DNA of 64,000 nt from Pseudomonas sputi (GTDB lineage Bacteria; Pseudomonadota; Gammaproteobacteria; Pseudomonadales; Pseudomonadaceae). Positions 58,197 through 64,000 of this stretch are shown here, in pieces (positions within the stretch are counted from its first letter, which is position 1; the number at the start of each line of letters is the position of its first letter). The stretch is taken from positions 186,001 through 250,000 of the forward strand of contig NZ_BQHI01000002.1 in the NCBI RefSeq assembly GCF_021603585.1. Reading direction: 5' to 3'. A program made the translations under genes and the position numbers. The notes beneath the pieces were generated by a model. The model saw only the letters and a program-made list of their open reading frames with translations, did not search any database and had not been told where the DNA came from.

Positions 58197-59192
58197 GTGA
58201 GCATAAATCTTCCCTTGCCGCTGCTCGGTGAAATGGCGATTTTCGTCAAGGTCGTCGAGACCGGCAGTTTCTCCGAAGCCGCTCGCCAATTGGGCTCATC
58301 GCCCTCGGCGGTCAGCCGCAGTATTTCCCGGCTCGAGAAGGCGCTGGCCACGCGGCTGCTGCAACGCACCACACGCAAATTGCGCTTGAGCGATGGCGGG
58401 GAAGAGGTGTTCAAGCGCTGCCAGGAAATGGTCAGCGCAGCGAGGTCGGTGATGGAGATCAGCGGCCAGTTCACCCACGAAGCCGAAGGTCTGGTGCGGG
58501 TCAGCGTGCCGAAAGCGGTGGGGCGTTTCGTGATCCATCCGCACATGCCGGAGTTTCTGCGGCGCTATCCGAAGGTCGATGTGGAACTGTTGCTGGAAGA
58601 CCGCCAGGTGGATCTGATCGACGACCATGTCGACCTGGCCATTCGCATCACGGATCGTCCACCGGCCGGACTGGTCGGACGACAACTGCTGACCATCGAC
58701 CATTTGCTTTGCGCCACGCCGCAATACCTGGCTGAGCACGGGACGCCGACTCATCCCCATGACTTGCTCAATCACAGTTGCATTTACCTGGGTGAAACTC
58801 CGAGTGATGCGCGCTGGAAATTCAAGAAGGGCACGAAAGCCGTCACCGTCGGCGTGCGCGGCCGGTATGCCGCCAATCACACCGGCGTGCGTCTGGGCGC
58901 GGTGTTGCAGCATATCGGTATTGGCAGCCTGCCGTATTTCACCGCTCGCTATGCACTGGAGCAGGGGCTGATTGTGCAGGTGCTGCCGGACTGGACGTTC
59001 CTGGCGTCCTATCACGGCGGATTGTGGTTGCTGCACTCGCCGACGCGCTATCTGCCGCCGAAGCTGCGGGTGTTCATCGACTATCTGGTGGAGTGTCTGC
59101 AGAAAGAGCCGACCCTGAGCAAACCGGGAAAGTCTGGCGGTTCAAAATCATTGGCAGAGTACGAACTGCCCGAGAGTGAAGGACTGCTTTAG
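58197..59192 (+). CDS. LysR family transcriptional regulator
   Basis: A 331-residue LysR-type regulator with an N-terminal winged helix (about residues 10-68; FVKVVETGSFSEAARQLGSSPSAVSRSISRLEK region) and a periplasmic-binding-like effector domain (about 95-300). The GTG start has AGGA 11 bases upstream. It is divergent from the AlaX-like gene with a 90-bp gap, the usual arrangement for a LysR protein controlling its neighbour. The hydrophilic C-terminal tail of about 30 residues is extra. Confidence 0.88.
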   Translation: MSINLPLPLLGEMAIFVKVVETGSFSEAARQLGSSPSAVSRSISRLEKALATRLLQRTTRKLRLSDGGEEVFKRCQEMVSAARSVMEISGQFTHEAEGLVRVSVPKAVGRFVIHPHMPEFLRRYPKVDVELLLEDRQVDLIDDHVDLAIRITDRPPAGLVGRQLLTIDHLLCATPQYLAEHGTPTHPHDLLNHSCIYLGETPSDARWKFKKGTKAVTVGVRGRYAANHTGVRLGAVLQHIGIGSLPYFTARYALEQGLIVQVLPDWTFLASYHGGLWLLHSPTRYLPPKLRVFIDYLVECLQKEPTLSKPGKSGGSKSLAEYELPESEGLL

Positions 59193-59198
59193 CGCGAG

Positions 59199-59236
59199 AA
59201 AAAAGGCCCGCATGGATCACCATGGGGGCCTTTTTC
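59199..59236. terminator. Bidirectional terminator after the LysR gene
   Basis: Stem AAAAAGGCCC / GGGCCTTTTT with additional CATGG pairs, between the lysR-like and the convergent PA2817-family gene. Confidence 0.85.
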
Positions 59237-59250
59237 TTACTGGGCGAAAA

Positions 59251-59658
59251 TCAGTGCTTGCTGTCCTGGGCGGACATCGCCAGCAGCTGTTTTTCCTGGT
59301 TCCAGTCGAACGGTTCGTCGTTCTGTTCGGCTTCGTAGCGGCGCTCTTCCAGCGCCTGATACATGTCGATTTCTTCGTCGGACAGGTAATGCAGGCAGTC
59401 GCCGGCGAAGAACCACAGCAGATCCCGCGGGATCAGGTGGGCAATTTGCGGGTAACGGGTAATCACTTGAGTCAGGATGTCCTGGCCCAGGTATTGGCTT
59501 TCGATCGGTTCGATCGGCAGTGACGCCAGCAGTTCGTCGAAACGCTCCAGGAACAGGGCATGGCTTTCTTCGGGAACCTGATCGGCCTCACCTACGGCGA
59601 CCAGGATACTGCGCAGATGGTCGAGCAAAACCAGATGATCGGCAACGACGTTGGACAC
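59251..59658 (-). CDS. PA2817 family protein
   Basis: A 135-residue acidic helical protein, recognised as the PA2817 family by sequence and by its place beside fadE. The GTG start (VSNVVADHLV) has GAGGA eight bases upstream; in-frame ATGs further up read through that site. Its function is unknown. A hairpin separates it from fadE on the same strand, so it may rely on read-through or its own promoter. Confidence 0.8.
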   Translation of the reverse strand: MSNVVADHLVLLDHLRSILVAVGEADQVPEESHALFLERFDELLASLPIEPIESQYLGQDILTQVITRYPQIAHLIPRDLLWFFAGDCLHYLSDEEIDMYQALEERRYEAEQNDEPFDWNQEKQLLAMSAQDSKH

Positions 59659-59676
59659 GAGATAAGTCCTCAAGAG

Positions 59677-59717
59677 CAAAACGGGCGCGGGAGTATAAAG
59701 CGCCCGCGCCCGTTTTT
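59677..59717. terminator. Terminator after fadE
   Basis: GC-rich stem ACGGGCGCGGG / CCCGCGCCCGT with an 11-nt loop, flanked by A-run and T-run, in the 74-bp gap between fadE and the PA2817-family gene. Confidence 0.72.
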
Positions 59718-59732
59718 CACTGATTGAAGGGA

Positions 59733-62180
59733 TCAGCGGATTTTGCCTTCCGCGGGTTTGAGTTGCTCCTTGTCGAAATCATCGACATCGATCACCTTGC
59801 GCCGCGCCGCTTCGGCATCACGCAGGGTCTGGGCCTCCACGGCCTGCAACACCCCGGCCTCCAGTGCGGCATCGATGGCGTGTTCGCCGGCGACCGGTTT
59901 GACCTGACCGCTTTTGAGTGACGTGTGCAGTTTCTTGTGCAGCGGTTGCGCAGCGTTCAGCTGATCGCAGGCGTGTTGCAGCGCACCGACCGCATCGTCT
60001 GCCGATTGCGGGCGATAGCAGCCGGCTAGCAGCTCTTCCAGCGCCGGATCGCCCTTGGCCCGGCCGATGACTGCAGCTACCTCGGCACCGAGTTTGTCCG
60101 AAGGCCCTTTGTGACGGCGGCCGAACGGGAACACGATCACGCGCAGCAGGCAGCCAAAGACCCGGTTCGGGAAGTTGGTCAGCAGTTCATCCAGCGCCTT
60201 TTCCGACTGACCGAGGCTTTCTTCCATGGCCCATCGGAACAACGGTTCCATGTACGCCGGGGAATCGAGGTCGTGGTAGCGCTTGAGCGCCGCCGAGGCG
60301 AGATACAGGTTGCTCAGCACGTCACCCAGACGCGCCGAAAGGCGCTCGCGGCGTTTCAGTTCGCCACCCAGCAGCATCATGCTCAGGTCGGCGAGCATGG
60401 CAAACGCGGCAGCCTGGCGGTTGAGCGCGCGGAAATAGCCCTGGCTGAGCTTGTCTCCCGGTGCGTGTTCGAAGTTGCCGAGGCCAAGGTTCAACACCAG
60501 GGTGCTGGCGGCGTTGCTCACGGCAAAGCCGATGTGCTTGAGCAGCAGGCCATCGAATTCCTTGAGTGCCTGATCCTTGTCTTCGCGTCCGGCGAGGGCC
60601 ATTTCCTTGAGCACGAACGGATGGCAGCGGATCGCGCCCTGGCCGAAGATCATCAGGTTGCGCGAAAGAATGTTGGCGCCTTCCACGGTGATGAAGATCG
60701 GAGCGCCGTTCCAGCTGCGGCCCAGATAGTTGTTCGGGCCCATGATGATCGCTTTGCCGCCATGCACATCCATCGCGTGGCTGATGCACTCGCGACCGCG
60801 CTCGGTGAGGTGATACTTGAGAATCGCCGACAGCACCGAAGGCTTCTCGCCCAGATCCACTGCGTTGGCAGTCAGCATGCGCGCAGCGTCCATCATCCAC
60901 GCGTTGCCGCCGATCCGCGCCATGGCTTCCTGAATGCCTTCGAATGCGGACAGCGGCACGTTGAACTGCTCGCGAATCTGCGCGTACTGCCCGGTGACCA
61001 GGCTGGTGAACTTGGCCGCGCCGGTGCCCACTGCCGGCAGCGAAATCGAACGCCCGACCGACAGGCAGTTCATCAGCATCATCCAGCCTTTGCCGAGCAT
61101 GTCCTGGCCGCCGATGAGGAAGTCCAGCGGGATGAACACGTCCTTGCCGGAGTTCGGGCCGTTCATGAACGCGGCGCCCAGCGGCAGGTGGCGACGACCG
61201 ATTTCCACGCCGGGGGTGTCGGTCGGGATCAGCGCGAGGCTGATGCCCAGGTCTTCCTTGTCGCCGAGCAGGTGATCCGGGTCGTAGGCCTTGAAGGCCA
61301 GGCCGAGCAGGGTCGCGACCGGGCCGAGGGTGATGTAGCGTTTTTCCCAGTTCAGGCGCAGACCGAGGGTTTCCTGGCCTTCCCATTCGCCCTTGCAGAT
61401 GATCCCGGTGTCGGGCATGGCGCCGGCGTCGGAACCGGCAAGCGGGCCGGTCAGCGCAAAGCACGGAATGTCGTCGCCCCGGGCCAGCCGTGGCAGGTAG
61501 TGATTGCGTTGTTCGTCGGTGCCGTAATGCAGCAGCAGTTCGGCCGGGCCGAGGGAGTTGGGCACCATCACGGTGGAGGCGAGGTCGCCGCTGCGGGTCG
61601 CCAGTTTCATCGCCACCTGGGAGTGGGCGTAGGCGGAGAAACCCTTGCCGCCGAACTCCTTGGGAATGATCAGGGCGAAGAAACCGTGTTCCTTGATGTG
61701 GGTCCAGGCTTCGGCCGGCAGGTCCATCGACTGGCCGATCTGCCAGTCGGTGACCATGGCGCAGAGTTCTTCGGTCGGGCCGTCGATGAACGCCTGTTCC
61801 TCTTCGCTCAATTGAACCTTGGGATAGGACAGCAGCTTGTCCCAGTCGGGGCGGCCGCTGAACAGTTCACCGTCCCACCACACCGTGCCGGCGTCGATCG
61901 CGTCGCGTTCGGTCTGCGACATCGGCGGCAGGGTTTTCTGGAACCAGCTGAACAGCGGCGCGGTGAAGTGTTTGCGGCGCAGGTCAGGCAACAGCAGCGG
62001 GGCGGCCACCAGGGCCAGCACGACCCAGAAAATCAGCAGCAACCAGCCCGGTGCGTGGCTGAAAATCCCCATCGCCAGCAGGTAAGCGGCAACGATGCCC
62101 AGTGCAGGCAGCGGGGCGATGCGCCGGTGGGCCAGATATGCCACGCCGACGATCAGAACCAGTATCCACAACAACAGCAT
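59733..62180 (-). CDS. fadE: Acyl-CoA dehydrogenase FadE
   Basis: An 815-residue FAD enzyme for the first step of beta-oxidation. Two to three hydrophobic helices at the N-terminus (LLLWILVLIVGVAYLAH, LGIVAAYLLAMGIFSHAPGW region) suggest membrane anchoring, typical of gamma-proteobacterial FadE. The acyl-CoA dehydrogenase core (about residues 100-560) contains FALTGPLAGSDAGAMPDTG, and a long C-terminal DUF1974-type region completes the protein. Size and layout match PA2815. Confidence 0.94.
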   Translation of the reverse strand: MLLLWILVLIVGVAYLAHRRIAPLPALGIVAAYLLAMGIFSHAPGWLLLIFWVVLALVAAPLLLPDLRRKHFTAPLFSWFQKTLPPMSQTERDAIDAGTVWWDGELFSGRPDWDKLLSYPKVQLSEEEQAFIDGPTEELCAMVTDWQIGQSMDLPAEAWTHIKEHGFFALIIPKEFGGKGFSAYAHSQVAMKLATRSGDLASTVMVPNSLGPAELLLHYGTDEQRNHYLPRLARGDDIPCFALTGPLAGSDAGAMPDTGIICKGEWEGQETLGLRLNWEKRYITLGPVATLLGLAFKAYDPDHLLGDKEDLGISLALIPTDTPGVEIGRRHLPLGAAFMNGPNSGKDVFIPLDFLIGGQDMLGKGWMMLMNCLSVGRSISLPAVGTGAAKFTSLVTGQYAQIREQFNVPLSAFEGIQEAMARIGGNAWMMDAARMLTANAVDLGEKPSVLSAILKYHLTERGRECISHAMDVHGGKAIIMGPNNYLGRSWNGAPIFITVEGANILSRNLMIFGQGAIRCHPFVLKEMALAGREDKDQALKEFDGLLLKHIGFAVSNAASTLVLNLGLGNFEHAPGDKLSQGYFRALNRQAAAFAMLADLSMMLLGGELKRRERLSARLGDVLSNLYLASAALKRYHDLDSPAYMEPLFRWAMEESLGQSEKALDELLTNFPNRVFGCLLRVIVFPFGRRHKGPSDKLGAEVAAVIGRAKGDPALEELLAGCYRPQSADDAVGALQHACDQLNAAQPLHKKLHTSLKSGQVKPVAGEHAIDAALEAGVLQAVEAQTLRDAEAARRKVIDVDDFDKEQLKPAEGKIR

Positions 62181-62428
62181 ATTTAATCCTCCGTGAACCA
62201 GGGCGAACCGACCCTTCAGAGCTTAGACGGCATCTGCAAAACGGGGCGGTCAGAGCAAGGTGATTGAAATCGTGGGAAACCCCGGATGTCTTTTGTAGGT
62301 TCGGTGGGCAACACGCGTGGGAAATCGTTCGCAGCTTGCGCGTCTTTGCGTGCATGTTTGGCCGAAACGTCGTTATCTCTGTGCTGAACCTCTCGCTAGA
62401 CTCGGGGCTCAATCAGGAGAATGTCGTC

Positions 62429-63088
62429 ATGCACGAGTATCTGAGCCCCGGCCGCTTCATCGATAGTGACCACCCCTCGGTGGTGGAGTTCGCCGAGCAG
62501 CACCGTGGTGCCAGTCGCGATCCGCTCGCGCAGGCGATCAGTCTTTATTACGCGGTGCGCGAGGCGGTGCGCTACAACCCCTACACCTTCAGCCGTGATC
62601 CGGACACCCTGCGCGGCAGTTACGCCCTGGCGACCGGCGAAAGCTATTGCGTGCCCAAGTCCACCTTGCTCGCCGGGTGTGCGCGGCATTGCGCGATCCC
62701 GGCGAGGATCGGTCTGGCAGATGTGCGCAATCACCTGTCGACCCCGCGTCTGCTCGAGTTGTTGCGCAGCGACGTGTTCGCCATGCACGGCTACACCGAA
62801 CTGTTTCTCGACGGTCGCTGGGTCAAGGCCACGCCGGCGTTCAACCAGAAACTCTGTGAGCTGTTCAACGTGGCGCCGCTGGAATTCGACGGGATCCATG
62901 ACAGCGTTTTCCACCCGTACAACCGCGATGGCGCGCAGTTGATGGAGTATCTGGTCGATCACGGCCCGTTCACCGATGTGCCGGAAACCTTCTTTTTCGA
63001 GCACCTGGAAAAATGCTACCCGCACCTCTTCGGCGACCGGCAACCGCAGCTGTTGGGTGACATGCACAGTGATGTCAGCCGTCTCTGA
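62429..63088 (+). CDS. Transglutaminase-like family protein
   Basis: A 219-residue cytoplasmic protein of the transglutaminase-like cysteine-peptidase superfamily. It has the catalytic Cys region ATGESYCVPKSTLLAGCARHCAIPARIG and the His region MHGYTELFLDGRWVKATPAFN. The usual Asp of the third catalytic position (the DP motif) reads ATP here, so the mechanism may differ. The ATG at 62429 follows GGAG at nine bases. It lies 43 bp upstream of the GST gene. Its function is unknown. Confidence 0.83.
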   Translation: MHEYLSPGRFIDSDHPSVVEFAEQHRGASRDPLAQAISLYYAVREAVRYNPYTFSRDPDTLRGSYALATGESYCVPKSTLLAGCARHCAIPARIGLADVRNHLSTPRLLELLRSDVFAMHGYTELFLDGRWVKATPAFNQKLCELFNVAPLEFDGIHDSVFHPYNRDGAQLMEYLVDHGPFTDVPETFFFEHLEKCYPHLFGDRQPQLLGDMHSDVSRL

Positions 63089-63131
63089 TCCGGCGTATGC
63101 TGCCTGCCCATTTACTGGAAAAGAGGCGGTC

Positions 63132-63755
63132 ATGCTGAAGATCTGGGGTCGCAAGAATTCGTCGAATGTCAGAAAACCGTTGTGGGCGGCCGAAGAGCTC
63201 GGGCTGGCCTACGAGGCCATCGATGCCGGTGGCGCGTTTGGTGTGGTCGACACGCCGGAGTACCGGGCGATGAACCCGAACGGGCGGGTGCCGGTGATTC
63301 AGGACGACGGTTTCGTGTTGTGGGAATCCAACGCCATCGTGCGTTACCTGCTGGCCAAACATGCAGCAGATACCTCGTGGTATCCGGCGGATCCGCAGGC
63401 CCGTGCCACCGCTGACAAGTGGATGGACTGGACGACGTCCAGTTTCGCAGGACCGTTTCGCACGGTGTTCTGGGGCGTTTTGCGTACTCCGGCGGACAAG
63501 CAGGACTGGCCGGCGATCCATGCGGCGATCAAGGAATGTGACGGCTTGCTGGCGATGGCCGATCAGGCGCTCAAGCACCAGCCGTATCTGTCCGGGAGTG
63601 AAATCGGCATGGGTGATATCCCGCTGGGCAGTTTCATTTATGCCTGGTTCGAGATGCCGATCGAGCGCGCGCCACAGCCGAACCTTGAGGCCTGGTACGC
63701 GCGGTTGAAACAGCGTCCGGCCTATCGCAAAGCGGTCATGACCGCGTTGAATTAA
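63132..63755 (+). CDS. Glutathione S-transferase family protein
   Basis: A 207-residue GST with an N-terminal thioredoxin-like domain (IWGRKNSSNVRKPLWAAEELG; the Ser-rich start suggests a Ser-type active site; the glutathione motif is VPVIQDDGFVLWESNAI) and a helical C-terminal domain with the MGDIPLGSF motif. The substrate is unknown. The order transglutaminase-GST-ABC transporter is the same as PA2814-PA2812. AGAGGCGG precedes the start. Confidence 0.9.
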   Translation: MLKIWGRKNSSNVRKPLWAAEELGLAYEAIDAGGAFGVVDTPEYRAMNPNGRVPVIQDDGFVLWESNAIVRYLLAKHAADTSWYPADPQARATADKWMDWTTSSFAGPFRTVFWGVLRTPADKQDWPAIHAAIKECDGLLAMADQALKHQPYLSGSEIGMGDIPLGSFIYAWFEMPIERAPQPNLEAWYARLKQRPAYRKAVMTALN

Positions 63756-63888
63756 TACCTACTATCGACACACTTGACTGTACTTGTGCGGCGACGGCAA
63801 GCACCATTGCGCTCGAGCGCTGCGGTTGTCTTCCTCGCCGCCGGCTTTTTATCAGTCCTTTTTTCCTTACTGGGTGCGTAAATCCGAT

Positions 63889-64000
63889 ATGAGTTCCGCT
63901 CTGTCCATCCGGCAGCTAACCAAAACCTACGGCAACGGGTTCCAGGCCTTGAGTGGTATCGATCTGGACGTCGCCGAAGGTGACTTCTTCGCCTTGCTCG
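63889..64000 (+). CDS. ABC transporter ATP-binding protein (3' truncated by window edge)
   Basis: The first 37 codons of an ABC ATPase: MSSALSIRQLTKTYGNGFQA followed by LSGIDLDVAEGDFFALL, the typical strand leading to a Walker A motif that lies beyond the window. It probably corresponds to PA2812, whose partner permease would follow. The 133-bp gap before it contains a GC-rich inverted repeat (GCGGCGA at 63788 with TCGCCGC at 63835) ahead of a T-run, possibly a weak terminator. Confidence 0.85.
   Translation, partial: MSSALSIRQLTKTYGNGFQALSGIDLDVAEGDFFALL

Noticed and set aside
60111-62186. Long open frame opposite fadE
   Set aside because: FadE is conserved over its whole length; the opposite frame is Gln/His/Arg-rich without motifs.
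63788-63855. Inverted repeat GCGGCGA / TCGCCGC followed by a T-run before the ABC ATPase gene
   Set aside because: The loop is about 40 nt and pairing within it is uncertain, so it is mentioned only as a possible weak terminator and not listed as a feature.

Overview
The window is chromosomal DNA of a fluorescent Pseudomonas, most likely of the P. fluorescens group. GC-rich codon use, recognisable Pseudomonas proteins (PhoPQ, GacS, FabAB, the PA2817 family, the 747-residue RelA) and gene order point the same way. From memory, several blocks follow P. aeruginosa PAO1: phoP-phoQ...regulator-dctA; the arsC-wrbA block; ldhA-gacS-pirR-pirS-cysM-rlmD-relA-mazG; fabB-fabA-PA1611-like kinase...gpsA...AMP ligase-thioesterase-hydrolases; and PA2817/fadE/transglutaminase/GST/ABC transporter. 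No prophage, insertion sequence or CRISPR array is visible. This is ordinary core chromosome with a few accessory islets.

Layout. 0-6 kb: the end of phoP, phoQ, a lipoprotein subtilase, an AraC regulator and dctA, with a textbook sigma-54 promoter and two upstream palindromes. 6-14 kb: a racemase-like CaiB/BaiF enzyme, SprT, a Yip1-like membrane protein, TtcA, a Tag-like glycosylase, the coupled arsC-wrbA-DUF2069 operon, a thioredoxin lipoprotein, a META lipoprotein and small zinc-ribbon proteins. Three near-identical short palindromes each sit between convergent genes here. 14-26 kb: ldhA, gacS, a PirRS-like two-component pair without the pirA receptor, cysM, rlmD, relA, mazG and a DUF2058 gene. 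26-34 kb: fabA-fabB, then a coupled TonB receptor / periplasmic binding protein / hybrid kinase operon. 34-42 kb: gpsA, DUF4389, sixA, a fatty acyl-CoA ligase, a hotdog thioesterase, two alpha/beta hydrolases, a DUF4892 protein preceded by a 21-codon coupled ORF, and an AI-2E family permease. 42-52 kb: a four-EF-hand protein, an OmpR/EnvZ-type pair, pyrF, two oxidoreductases, a MocR regulator and an HBM chemoreceptor. This section is flanked by two copies of a long (about 560 bp) dispersed repeat. 52-54 kb: three tandem tRNA-Glu/tRNA-Gly pairs behind a strong promoter. 54-64 kb: an exported M20 peptidase; an AlaX-like editing protein, Fe(II)/2OG oxygenase, LysE exporter and divergent LysR regulator; PA2817-family protein, FadE, a transglutaminase-like protein, GST, and the start of an ABC ATPase.

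How the genes work together. Regulation dominates: five two-component systems or orphan kinases lie here (PhoPQ, GacS, PirRS-like, the PA1611-like kinase, and an uncharacterised pair). GacS and PA1611 both feed the Gac/Rsm network in P. aeruginosa. RelA shares the window with a tRNA promoter carrying a GC-rich discriminator, the kind of promoter that ppGpp controls. Lipid metabolism is represented by fabA/fabB, gpsA, the acyl-CoA ligase/thioesterase, the racemase-like enzyme and fadE.

The most interesting candidates for undescribed biology are the AlaX / 2OG-oxygenase / LysE cluster, which may hydroxylate, detoxify and export an amino acid, and the receptor / binding protein / kinase operon, which may be a ligand-sensing relay.
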